A stretch of 64,000 nt of DNA from Celeribacter litoreus (GTDB taxonomy: Bacteria > Pseudomonadota > Alphaproteobacteria > Rhodobacterales > Rhodobacteraceae). The notes below the pieces were generated by a model. That model had not been told where the DNA came from and searched no databases. It worked only from the letters and a program-made list of their open reading frames with translations. This document shows, piece by piece, positions 42,807 to 50,825 of this stretch; within the stretch, counting starts at the first letter, position 1, and every line of letters begins with the position of its first letter. Location: positions 922,087 to 986,086 of the forward strand of contig NZ_JAIUFY010000005.1 of the NCBI RefSeq assembly GCF_020165855.1. The letters run 5' to 3'. The translations under genes were made by a program, and so were the position numbers.

Positions 42807-44083
42807 ACGGTCTGGCGCTCCATCATCCGCGCAATGCGGGCGGCGCTGGCAAAGCCGTCCTCGTGGAAGCCATGGCGCGTGTAGGCGCCAGCAAACCAGG
42901 TGTTATTCTGCCCCTGAATGCTGGCCAGTTGCTTCTGCGCACGCAGGGCGGGAGCGTCAAAGACCGGATGGCGGAACGTGACCTGATCATAGATCATCTC
43001 CTCGCGCACCGGTTCTGACGGGTTCAGGGAGACGAAGAGGGGGTCGTTCTCCGGAATATTTTGAAGACGGTTCATCCAATAGGTGACGCCAATCGCGGTT
43101 TCCTCGCGGGAGGTGTCCGCCTTGTAGACCCAGCTCGACCAAACCTTTTTGCGTTTCGGCATCTGGCTCGGGTCGCAGTGGAGAATGACTTCGTTGTCTT
43201 GGAAGCGCATGGCGGAGAGGGCTTGCTGCTCTTCCTTCGTGGGGCTGGCGAGGAGTTTGAGCGCCTGATCAGAGTGACAGGCGAAGATGACTTGATCGAA
43301 AGGTTCGAGCGGGCCAGCCGAGCTGTGCACAAGACTTTGGGAGCCGAGGCGTGTCACGCTCTCGACCGGCGTTCCCGGACGCAGCGCGACGCCACGGCCA
43401 CGCAGATGCGCCTCGAGGCGGCGGACATATTCGACGCTGCCACCATCGACAGTCCACCACTGATGCTGTCCGCTCGTAGAGAGAAGGGCATGGTTGCGGA
43501 AGAACTGCACGAGGGCGCGGGCCGGAAAGCCACGGATCTGCTCCGGCGGCGTGGACCAGATCGCGCCCGAGAGGGGCGTGAGGTAAAACCGCTGGAACCA
43601 ATCGCCGAGATGAAGCTCATCCATCAGTTGGCCGATGGTCATGTCCTCATCCTTGGCCATCTCTTCGGCGCGGGAGTTAAACCGCAGCACATCGCGCACC
43701 ATCCGGTGAAAGCCGGGGCGGAGCAGGTTGCGGCGCTGCGCGGTCAGGGCGATGAGGTCGTTCAACCCATATTCAATCGTCCCGCCGTTGATCGTGGCGC
43801 CAAAGCTCATGTCGCTCTTGGTCACCGGCACGTCGAGATCATGGAACATACGCGTCAGGTGCGGGTAGTTCACGTAATTGAACACGATGAACCCCGTATC
43901 TACCGCCTGTTCTCCCGTTTTCCCCGCCATGACCGTGCGGGCATGGCCGCCGAGACGTGGTGCGGCTTCGAACAAGGTGACCGCGTGGTGGGGGGCCAAA
44001 AGGTAGGCAGCCGCCAGTCCCGAAATGCCGCCGCCGATGATGGCGACGCGCTGTGGTGCAATATGTGGGGCGTCGAGAGACAT
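42803..44083 (-). CDS. FAD-dependent amine-oxidase-like oxidoreductase, first gene of the RpoE lipid operon
   Basis: 426 aa flavoprotein. FAD motif IGGGISGLAAAYLL near the N-terminus, then GGHARTV and DTGFIVFNYVNYPHLTRMF, typical of the family found with DUF1365 and cyclopropane-synthase-like genes. The C-terminus ends with WFAGAYTRHGFHEDGFASA, the second FAD segment. A homologue in Rhodobacter is reported as a fatty-acid desaturase in furan fatty-acid synthesis; equivalence here is inferred. Start 44083 has CCGGAG upstream and lies 24 bp downstream of an RpoE-type -10 element. Confidence 0.9.
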   Translation of the reverse strand: MSLDAPHIAPQRVAIIGGGISGLAAAYLLAPHHAVTLFEAAPRLGGHARTVMAGKTGEQAVDTGFIVFNYVNYPHLTRMFHDLDVPVTKSDMSFGATINGGTIEYGLNDLIALTAQRRNLLRPGFHRMVRDVLRFNSRAEEMAKDEDMTIGQLMDELHLGDWFQRFYLTPLSGAIWSTPPEQIRGFPARALVQFFRNHALLSTSGQHQWWTVDGGSVEYVRRLEAHLRGRGVALRPGTPVESVTRLGSQSLVHSSAGPLEPFDQVIFACHSDQALKLLASPTKEEQQALSAMRFQDNEVILHCDPSQMPKRKKVWSSWVYKADTSREETAIGVTYWMNRLQNIPENDPLFVSLNPSEPVREEMIYDQVTFRHPVFDAPALRAQKQLASIQGQNNTWFAGAYTRHGFHEDGFASAARIARMMERQTV

Positions 44084-44106
44084 GTATAACTCCGGTTTTT
44101 CAAAAG

Positions 44107-44136
44107 AGTTTACGGTAGGCAAACATTTCTGGATCA
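44107..44136 (-). promoter_or_regulatory. RpoE-type promoter of the lipid operon
   Basis: On the minus strand: -35 TGATCC (44136-44131), 18-nt spacer, -10 TAAACT (44112-44107). It matches the Rhodobacter RpoE form (TGATCC, 18 nt, TAAGNN) and points at the FAD oxidoreductase gene. Its -35 is the mirror image of that of the rpoE promoter. Confidence 0.75.
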
Positions 44137-44141
44137 AATTG

Positions 44142-44171
44142 TGATCCATTATTTTTTCTGTCCCGTAAGCA
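44142..44171 (+). promoter_or_regulatory. RpoE-type autoregulated promoter of rpoE-chrR
   Basis: -35 TGATCC (44142-44147), 18-nt spacer, -10 TAAGCA (44166-44171). It fits the RpoE consensus of Rhodobacter. Together with the minus-strand -35 it forms the dyad TGGATCA-N5-TGATCCA at 44130-44148. The -10 lies just before the ATG at 44176, so translation of rpoE must start further downstream. Confidence 0.75.
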
Positions 44172-44241
44172 GGGTATGCTGATCACGAGACCTATACCTG
44201 AAACGAACCAACAGGTCCCCTTTATGGGGGCGGGAGAGCGC

Positions 44242-44832
44242 GTGACCACAGTGAAATCGACGTCGAATCCGGCGCCGGAAAAGCGGATTTCTGAAGAAAC
44301 CGTTTGGATGTTGGCGGTCCGGGACACGCGGTGCAAAGTCTCGTTCGCGAAGCTTTTCGACCACTTCGCGCCGCGCCTTAAGGGTTTTTTGATGAGATCA
44401 GGCATGGCGGCAGGGCAAGCCGAGGAGGTCGTACAAGACGTCATGCTCGCTGTTTGGCACAAGGCACACATGTACGACCCCGGACGTGCCCCTGTGTCCG
44501 GCTGGATTTACCAGATCGCCCGAAATCGGCAGATCGACGTGATCCGGAAAGAAAATCGCCCGTTGCCCGAAGCTCTGAAAGAAGAGCCGGGAACGGAACC
44601 TGACGCCAGCCAGATCCTGGCTGTCGAGCAGGAAGCGGACGTGTTGAGAAAAGCGTTGGCGAAGCTCGGAGCGTCGCAGCGCGAGATGATTGAAAAGGCG
44701 TATTTCGGAGACCTGACCCATCAGGAGATCGAAAACGAGACGGGCGTGCCGCTTGGCACGATCAAATCGAGGATCCGTTTGGGGCTGGAGAAATTGCGCC
44801 ATGAACTGAAGGAGATGCGTCGCGATGACTGA
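44242..44832 (+). CDS. rpoE: RNA polymerase sigma factor RpoE (singlet-oxygen response, ECF11 type)
   Basis: About 196 aa ECF sigma factor. Region 2: FAKLFDHFAPRLKGFLMRSG, then EEVVQDVMLAVWHKA and GWIYQIARNRQID. Region 4: LGASQREMIEKAYFGDLTHQEIENETGVPLGTIKSR in part. The GTG at 44242 is chosen because GGGAG precedes it. The open frame reaches an ATG at 44176, but the promoter -10 ends at 44171, so that codon would be at or before the transcript start. It is released from ChrR by singlet oxygen or organic hydroperoxides and activates both divergent promoters here. Overlaps chrR by 8 bp. Confidence 0.92.
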   Translation: MTTVKSTSNPAPEKRISEETVWMLAVRDTRCKVSFAKLFDHFAPRLKGFLMRSGMAAGQAEEVVQDVMLAVWHKAHMYDPGRAPVSGWIYQIARNRQIDVIRKENRPLPEALKEEPGTEPDASQILAVEQEADVLRKALAKLGASQREMIEKAYFGDLTHQEIENETGVPLGTIKSRIRLGLEKLRHELKEMRRDD

Positions 44833-45460
44833 CATTTCGCATCATATCCCCGACTCGCTTCTGGCCGCGTATGCGGTCGGATCTTTGCCCGAGCACTATG
44901 CGCTCGTGGTGGCGACGCATGTCTCGATGTGTCTGGAATGCCGTGCGGGCTATGAGGCCCATCAGGCGATGGGTGGTATGGTTCTTGAAGGCTGCGCCGA
45001 GGAATCCGTGTCGTCGGATACAAAGTCCGCACTGCTGGACCTTTTGGATGTGCCCTATGAGCCGGAGCCGATTTATCGCAAGTCCGGTGTCTATCCGGGG
45101 CCGATCATGGAGGCCCTCAAAGGCCGTCCGCCAAAGTGGAAGTCTCTCGGTCTCGGCGTGCGCCAGAGTGTTCTGGCAGGAGACTCCGAGGGGTCTGTGC
45201 GGCTGCTGTATATCCCGCCGGGGCAGGCGGTGCCTGATCATGGTCATAACGGGATCGAACTGACCCTCGTTCTGCAAGGCAGCTTCAGCGACGAGACCGG
45301 CTGGTTCGGTGTGGGTGACATGGAAGTGGCTGGGCCTGAGCTGGAGCACACGCCGATTGCGGATGCGGGGCCGCCCTGTATCTGTCTCGCGGCGACGGAC
45401 GCGCCGCTTCGGTTCAAGAGCTTTATGCCACGCTTGCTCCAACCGATCTTCAAAATCTGA
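44825..45460 (+). CDS. chrR: Zinc anti-sigma factor ChrR with cupin domain
   Basis: 211 aa. The N-terminal anti-sigma domain binds zinc through His6, His32, Cys36 and Cys39 (HVSMCLEC), in line with His6/His31/Cys35/Cys38 of the Rhodobacter protein. The C-terminal cupin domain (about 105-200) has the second-site residues His139, His141, Glu145 and His175, also conserved in spacing. It holds RpoE inactive until singlet oxygen triggers release. Directly follows rpoE with overlap and ends at a strong bidirectional terminator. Confidence 0.94.
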   Translation: MTDISHHIPDSLLAAYAVGSLPEHYALVVATHVSMCLECRAGYEAHQAMGGMVLEGCAEESVSSDTKSALLDLLDVPYEPEPIYRKSGVYPGPIMEALKGRPPKWKSLGLGVRQSVLAGDSEGSVRLLYIPPGQAVPDHGHNGIELTLVLQGSFSDETGWFGVGDMEVAGPELEHTPIADAGPPCICLAATDAPLRFKSFMPRLLQPIFKI

Positions 45461-45466
45461 AATGAG

Positions 45467-45495
45467 AAACGGCGGCTGATTTCCAGCCGCCGTTT
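45467..45495. terminator. Bidirectional terminator between chrR and putA
   Basis: AAACGGCGGCTG (45467-45478) and CAGCCGCCGTTT (45484-45495) form a perfect 12-bp stem with a 5-nt loop. A and T runs at the two ends allow it to act for both convergent genes. Confidence 0.8.
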
Positions 45496-45500
45496 TCGTT

Positions 45501-48500
45501 TCAGCCTGCGAGCAGCGCCGCGTTGCCGCCTGCGGCCGTGGTGTCCACGCACATGTGGCGTTCGTGGAGCACATGCGCTGCGTCAGGGAGAGATGTCAGC
45601 AGCGGCAGAATGGCGCCGTCGCGGGAGGCAAGTGCTTTGGACATCTTCCGCCCGATTTCCTCATCCCCCCACCAGAGCGCACCGGAGAACCCGTCGAGTT
45701 CCGCGAGATGCTTCGCGAAAACTTTTCCGTCCGGAACCACGGCATGCCCGCCAAGCGCTTCGACAGCCTGCCGTTGCGCCTCGGCGGTCGCGGCCCCCGG
45801 CCCGAGGCAGAGCACGGGCGGACGGGTGTGGAACGTCAGGCGGTTCAATTCACCGGTCGGGCCAGGCATCAGGCGTTCTCCGATACGCTCTGGCGTGTCC
45901 GCCGCAAGGGCTGCCAGAAGTGACGCCTCATTTGCGTCGCGATCAAAGTGCGCACCTTCTGCCACACCGTTCTCAGGGGCATAGAACCGTGACAGGTAGA
46001 GCGGGCCGCCCGCTTTCGGACCCGTGCCGGAGAGACCTTCGCCGCCAAACGGCTGAGAGCCCACAATCGCGCCGATCTGGTTGCGGTTCACGTAGATGTT
46101 GCCGACGTGAATAGCATCGCTCACGCTTTGCACACGGTCGTCAATGCGGGTGTGCAGGCCGAAGGTGAGGCCAAAGCCACGGGCGTTGATTTCGTTCACC
46201 ACCTTCAGGAGGTTCTTGGATTTGAAGGTCGCCACATGAAGGACAGGCCCGAAGATCTCACGCTCCAGATCATTGATACCGTTCACTTTGATCATGGTCG
46301 GCGGGATGAACGTCCCAGTCTCAGGCGCGCTCACTTGGTGCAGGACAGAATTCGCGTGTTTCGCAATGTATTGCGCGATGCCGTGCTGCGCGTTCTCGTC
46401 AATCACCGGCCCCACGTCGGTCGTTAGAGCGTCCGGATTGCCGAGGTTCAATTCATCCATCGCGCCCTTGATCATGTTGATCACATGCTCTGCACTGTCT
46501 TCCTGAACGTAGAGGCAGCGAAGCGCCGAACAGCGTTGACCAGCGGATTGGAAGGCCGAGGCCACGATGTCGCGCACCGCTTGTTCCGCGAGCGCAGTGC
46601 TGTCCACGATCATCGCATTGAGGCCACCCGTTTCGGCGATGAGCGGCGTGCCGGGGGTCAGATGTTCGGCCATCGTCCGGTTGATGCGCTGGGCGGTGTC
46701 GGTCGAGCCGGTAAAGACGACACCTTTGATCCGCGGATCAGAGGTGAGCGCCGCGCCGACGGTAGAGCCGCGACCCGTCAGCAGTTGCAACACATTGCGC
46801 GGCACACCAGCCTCGTGGAGCAGAGTGACGGCGCGGTGGGCGATGAGCGGGGTGGTTTCCGCCGGTTTCGCGAGAACGGCGTTGCCTGCGATCAGAGCTG
46901 CGGAAATCTGGCCGGTGAAAATTGCGAGCGGAAAGTTCCACGGGCTGATTGCGGTGATGACGCCACGGGGGTCACGCGGGTCAACCTCTCCTTCGCCAGC
47001 GTAGTAACGGAGGAAGTCCACAGCTTCACGCACTTCGCCGATGGCGTCGGGCCAGTTTTTTCCGGCCTCGCGTGCGAGAAGGCTAAAGATTTCAGGGGCA
47101 TTCGCCTCATAGAGATCGGCTGCACGGCGTAGCACGGCCGCACGCTCCGCCGGAGACGCGGACCAGATCGCGGCATCATCGAGCGCGTTTTCAACGGTCG
47201 CCGTGTCGGCCTCAATGACAGCGCCGATTTCGTCTCCGGTCGCAGGGTTGATCACTGGAACACGTGTGCCGGTCGGGGCCGTGACTGTAATCGGCGCGGC
47301 TTCAAGGAAGTCGATGTCGCGGCGGGACGCGAGGTCCGCCAGAACGCCCTCATCCGTGAGGTCCCAGCCGCGCGCGTTTACACGCTCTTCTCCGAAAATC
47401 TTCGACGGAGCGACAAGGGTTCTCGGGGCTTTCGCGGTTTCGAGCGCCTCGAACGGATCGAGGGCGATCATTTCGGGAGAGACGTTTTCGTCCACGATCT
47501 GGTGCACGAAAGACGAGTTCGCACCGTTTTCGAGAAGGCGACGCACGAGATAGGCGAGAAGATCTTGGTGGGCGCCCACGGGTGCGTAGATGCGGCAGTG
47601 GCCTTCGGTCTCTTTCAGCACGATGTCATGCAGACGCTCACCCATGCCGTGCAGGCGCTGGAATTCGAACGGGCGACCCTCGGCCAGTTCCTGAACAGCG
47701 GCGACGGTATGCGCGTTGTGCGTCGCGAATTGCGGGAAGAGGCGATCGGTCATGCCAAACAGTTTCTTGGCGAGGCAGATATATGACACATCGGTCGCTG
47801 CCTTCGTCGTGAAAAGCGGGAAGCCGGGCATGCCTGCGACTTGGGAGAGTTTCATCTCTGTGTCCCAATACGCGCCTTTGACGAGACGGATGTTCATCTT
47901 GCGGTCATAGCGGTTGGCCATGGCGTATAGCTCGTCAATCGCCGCGCCCGCGCGTTTGCCGTAGGCTTGAACGACGACGCCGAAGCCGTCCCAGCCTGCG
48001 AGCACCTCATCGGAGAGCACTGTGTCGATGACTTTGAAGGACAGCGCCAGACGGTCCTGTTCCTCTGCGTCGATGTGGAAAGCGATGCCAGCCTCTTTCG
48101 CCTGACGCGCGAGGTTTGAGACGACGGGCACGAGTTCGCGCATCACGCGCTCTTCGTGGGCAACCTCATAGCGCGGGTGAAGCGCGGAGAGTTTGACGGA
48201 AATGCCGGGGTTCTCGACGATGGTGTCGAACCGCGCAGCGGCGCCGATGGCTTTGATTGCATTCGCATAGTCGCGGGCGTAGCGCGCTGCGTCTGCCTGC
48301 GTGCGGGCGGCTTCGCCGAGCATGTCGAAGGAGTAGGTGTAGCCCTTGTCCTCCATCCCGCGGCCCCGCTTGAGCGCGCCTTCGATGGTTTCGCCGAGGA
48401 CGAACTGACGCCCCATTTCCTTCATGGCACGACCGACAGCGGCACGGATGACGGGTTCACCCAGACGCTTGACCGCACCACGCATGACGCCAGCCACACC

Positions 48501-48908
48501 GGGCTGTTCGTCTTTGAGAACCTTACCCGTGAGCATGAGCGCCCATGTTGAGGCGTTTACGAGAGAGGAGGCTGCCGTGCCGAGGTGCTTGTTCCACTCG
48601 GAGGGCGCAATCTTGTCCTCGATTAGGGCGTCGATGGTGAAGGTGTCCGGCACGCGCAGCATGGCCTCGGCGAGACACATCAGGGCGACACCTTCGCGTG
48701 TCGAGAGACCATATTCCGCAAGGAAGTGTTCCATGAGCGTCGGCTTGGCCTCGGTGCGGATGCGTTCAACGAGCACAGCAGCGCGTTTGCTGATGGCCTG
48801 ACGTGTGTCGGCGCTCAGGGCCGCGGTCGAGATCAGGGTGTCGAGCAGTTCTGACTCAGAGGCGTATTTCGCCGAGAAACCCAACGAGGGGTAGGTCACA
48901 TTGTGCAT
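45501..48908 (-). CDS. putA: Bifunctional proline dehydrogenase / L-glutamate gamma-semialdehyde dehydrogenase
   Basis: 1135 aa, oxidises proline to glutamate in two steps on one protein. The proline dehydrogenase barrel lies at about 150-450 (NIRLVKGAYWDTE, LLAYLVRRLLENGANSSFVHQ in part). The aldehyde dehydrogenase domain runs about 520-990, with ISPWNFPLAI, the Glu in IAETGGLNAMIV and the catalytic Cys in QSAGQRCSALRC. A C-terminal domain of about 130 residues follows. The N-terminus has no ribbon-helix-helix DNA-binding domain, so this PutA cannot repress its own gene; the divergent Lrp-type regulator does that job. ATG 48908 has GGAG upstream. Confidence 0.96.
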   Translation of the reverse strand: MHNVTYPSLGFSAKYASESELLDTLISTAALSADTRQAISKRAAVLVERIRTEAKPTLMEHFLAEYGLSTREGVALMCLAEAMLRVPDTFTIDALIEDKIAPSEWNKHLGTAASSLVNASTWALMLTGKVLKDEQPGVAGVMRGAVKRLGEPVIRAAVGRAMKEMGRQFVLGETIEGALKRGRGMEDKGYTYSFDMLGEAARTQADAARYARDYANAIKAIGAAARFDTIVENPGISVKLSALHPRYEVAHEERVMRELVPVVSNLARQAKEAGIAFHIDAEEQDRLALSFKVIDTVLSDEVLAGWDGFGVVVQAYGKRAGAAIDELYAMANRYDRKMNIRLVKGAYWDTEMKLSQVAGMPGFPLFTTKAATDVSYICLAKKLFGMTDRLFPQFATHNAHTVAAVQELAEGRPFEFQRLHGMGERLHDIVLKETEGHCRIYAPVGAHQDLLAYLVRRLLENGANSSFVHQIVDENVSPEMIALDPFEALETAKAPRTLVAPSKIFGEERVNARGWDLTDEGVLADLASRRDIDFLEAAPITVTAPTGTRVPVINPATGDEIGAVIEADTATVENALDDAAIWSASPAERAAVLRRAADLYEANAPEIFSLLAREAGKNWPDAIGEVREAVDFLRYYAGEGEVDPRDPRGVITAISPWNFPLAIFTGQISAALIAGNAVLAKPAETTPLIAHRAVTLLHEAGVPRNVLQLLTGRGSTVGAALTSDPRIKGVVFTGSTDTAQRINRTMAEHLTPGTPLIAETGGLNAMIVDSTALAEQAVRDIVASAFQSAGQRCSALRCLYVQEDSAEHVINMIKGAMDELNLGNPDALTTDVGPVIDENAQHGIAQYIAKHANSVLHQVSAPETGTFIPPTMIKVNGINDLEREIFGPVLHVATFKSKNLLKVVNEINARGFGLTFGLHTRIDDRVQSVSDAIHVGNIYVNRNQIGAIVGSQPFGGEGLSGTGPKAGGPLYLSRFYAPENGVAEGAHFDRDANEASLLAALAADTPERIGERLMPGPTGELNRLTFHTRPPVLCLGPGAATAEAQRQAVEALGGHAVVPDGKVFAKHLAELDGFSGALWWGDEEIGRKMSKALASRDGAILPLLTSLPDAAHVLHERHMCVDTTAAGGNAALLAG

Positions 48909-49021
48909 GAGGTTCTCCGGGAGCAAACATTTCCTCGAGTATATCGCGGATAAAATAGACAGAGTGACCAAACTATGGTTGTTGGCTAGTGTATCAGACC
49001 TAATTTCGGGGAATATTTAGG

Positions 49022-49486
49022 ATGAGCTTTGAGTTGGACGCGACAAACCGGAAGATTCTCGACGCGCTCGTGCGTAACGCGCGGATTCCTGTGACGGAAC
49101 TTTCAAAAGAGGTCGGGCTGTCGAAAACGCCGGTCGCCTACCGGATCAAGCAGATGGAAGATGCAGGGCTGATCACCGGCTATCGTGCAATCCTGTCGCC
49201 GTTGAAACTCGGCCTCACCAACGTCACCTATGTCGAGATTACGGTGTCTGATACACGCCAAAAGGCGCTCGAGGAGTTCAATGCCGCGATCCGGAAAGTT
49301 CCCGAAGTTGAAGAGTGTTACATGATTGCGGGCGGGTTTGATTATCAAGTCAAGCTCCGGTCACGGAGCATGGCGCATTATCGGCAGATTATGGCAGAGA
49401 AAATCTCGACCTTGCCCTACGTTACGTCTACGACAAGCTACGTCGCCATGGAGGCCATTATCGAGCAGAGCTGGGTCAATCTCTGA
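49022..49486 (+). CDS. putR: Lrp/AsnC-family regulator, probably PutR
   Basis: 154 aa. Helix-turn-helix: ILDALVRNARIPVTELSKEVGLSKTPVAYRI in part, followed by the RAM ligand-binding domain (VTYVEITVSD, EVEECYMIAGGFDYQVKLR). It is divergent from putA with 113 bp between the starts, the layout of PutR, the proline-responsive activator of putA in alphaproteobacteria. An AGG just before the ATG serves as a short ribosome site. Confidence 0.88.
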   Translation: MSFELDATNRKILDALVRNARIPVTELSKEVGLSKTPVAYRIKQMEDAGLITGYRAILSPLKLGLTNVTYVEITVSDTRQKALEEFNAAIRKVPEVEECYMIAGGFDYQVKLRSRSMAHYRQIMAEKISTLPYVTSTTSYVAMEAIIEQSWVNL

Positions 49487-49545
49487 CCCAACCTGTGCGG
49501 CAATGTCCTGCCATATCTGGGGGTTTGCGCGAAGAATATTGATTT

Positions 49546-49559
49546 TTTGCGCGCGAAAA
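49546..49559. promoter_or_regulatory. LacI-type operator upstream of the regulator gene
   Basis: TTTGCGCGCGAAAA, 12 of 14 bases identical with the perfect palindrome at 50728-50741 (TTTACGCGCGTAAA). It lies 83 bp before the LacI-family gene, suggesting autoregulation. A shorter related sequence (TTTGCGCGAA) occurs at 49524-49533. Confidence 0.5.
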
Positions 49560-49641
49560 GAAAATAATGGCCTCAAGTGAAGGTTGGGCTTGGGGTGGCT
49601 CGGCTCCGTCCGCGCGGGTGAGTTTCAATGAGGGAGCGGGT

Positions 49642-50673
49642 ATGTCTGACATCAAAATTAGAAATATGGATGAATTCGCTGCTGTCAGCGGTTTGTCCCG
49701 TCCGACGGTGTCGAAATACTTCAACGACCCAGAAAGCGTCCGTCCCCGCACGCGCGAACGGATTGAGGCGGCGCTGGAGCGCTATGACTACACGCCCAAC
49801 TTTTTCGCGGTAAATCAGAACCGCAACGTGACAAAAAATATCGGCATCGTCGTGCCGAACCTGTCCGACCCGTTCTTCGCAGAGGTGTCGCGCGGTATCG
49901 GGGATCTTGTCGCCGAGGCCGGGTATCGTCCTGTTTTGCTCGGGTCACGTGGTGATCCGGAGCAGGAAATCGACAACCTTGAAAACCTGCGTCTGATCAA
50001 GCCTGCGGGCGTTTTGATGGCCCCTCTTGGACGTGTTTCGGATGTCGAGAAGCTCAAGAAGTTCTGTGAAGATGTGCCGACCGTCCTGTTTGATAGCAAT
50101 ATAGATGGGGTCGGGGAGGCTTTCGTTGGATCGAATAACCATACATCTATCGCATTGATTGTAGAGTATTTGTGCCGGACTGGTGAACCTCCGTGTTTCT
50201 TTGAAATGCGCACGCCCGCCAACCCGAACGCGCATAAGCGTCGCGCGGCCTATATCGAGACGATGGAGCGGCTTGGCCATAAGCCTCATGTTCTACAGGC
50301 TGAAGGCGAGGGCTGGGATTTCGAGGCGATTGGCTTTGAGGCGGCGAGTGAATTGTTTGCGGGGCGCAAGCTTCCGACGAATACGATCTTGTGTAGCAAC
50401 GACCGTCTCGCGATCGGTGTTTTGTCTGCGGCCTATCAGGCGGGCCTGCGTGTCGGGCACGGGGCCGGGTGCGCTTTGCGGATTGCTGGTCATGATGATC
50501 ATCCGTTCTCGCGTTATACCTGTCCGACGCTCACGACGGTGTCCCAGGATTACGCCGCGATTTCGGAGAATAGCGTGCAGCGTCTCCTTGCGATGATCGA
50601 ATCGGGAATCCGTCCTACTGCCCGAGAGGTGATGTATCTGGATGGTCGCCTCGAAATGCGTGGCTCAGCGTGA
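49642..50673 (+). CDS. LacI-family regulator of the polyol operon
   Basis: 343 aa. N-terminal helix-turn-helix (EFAAVSGLSRPTVSKYFNDPESVRPRTRERI, in part) and a periplasmic-binding-like effector domain (NIGIVVPNLSDPFFAEVSRGI). ATG 49642 has GGGAG upstream; an in-frame extension to 49567 would include the autoregulatory region and is unlikely. The following gene is smoE, and matching operator-like palindromes precede both, so it most likely controls sorbitol/mannitol uptake in response to a polyol or its product. Confidence 0.9.
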   Translation: MSDIKIRNMDEFAAVSGLSRPTVSKYFNDPESVRPRTRERIEAALERYDYTPNFFAVNQNRNVTKNIGIVVPNLSDPFFAEVSRGIGDLVAEAGYRPVLLGSRGDPEQEIDNLENLRLIKPAGVLMAPLGRVSDVEKLKKFCEDVPTVLFDSNIDGVGEAFVGSNNHTSIALIVEYLCRTGEPPCFFEMRTPANPNAHKRRAAYIETMERLGHKPHVLQAEGEGWDFEAIGFEAASELFAGRKLPTNTILCSNDRLAIGVLSAAYQAGLRVGHGAGCALRIAGHDDHPFSRYTCPTLTTVSQDYAAISENSVQRLLAMIESGIRPTAREVMYLDGRLEMRGSA

Positions 50674-50727
50674 GCGCTAACTTATCTCTTTGAGTTGTCT
50701 TAAATTTTTCGCCCGACCCCTTGAAAG

Positions 50728-50741
50728 TTTACGCGCGTAAA
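50728..50741. promoter_or_regulatory. Perfect LacI-type operator upstream of smoE
   Basis: TTTACGCGCGTAAA is a perfect 14-bp palindrome with the central CG typical of LacI-family operators. It lies just upstream of a -35/-10 pair at 50750-50779 and 85 bp before smoE. Confidence 0.65.
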
Positions 50742-50749
50742 AAGTAATA

Positions 50750-50779
50750 TTGACGCGAACCATTATTTGTCGCTAGGCT
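50750..50779 (+). promoter_or_regulatory. Probable smo operon promoter
   Basis: TTGACG (50750-50755) and TAGGCT (50774-50779) with an 18-nt spacer, about 46 bp before the smoE start. The LacI-type palindrome adjoins the -35 on its upstream side. Confidence 0.4.
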
Positions 50780-50825
50780 GTTCTCACCAATTACACATCC
50801 AAAAACCAGGGAGGAGAGGATGTCT

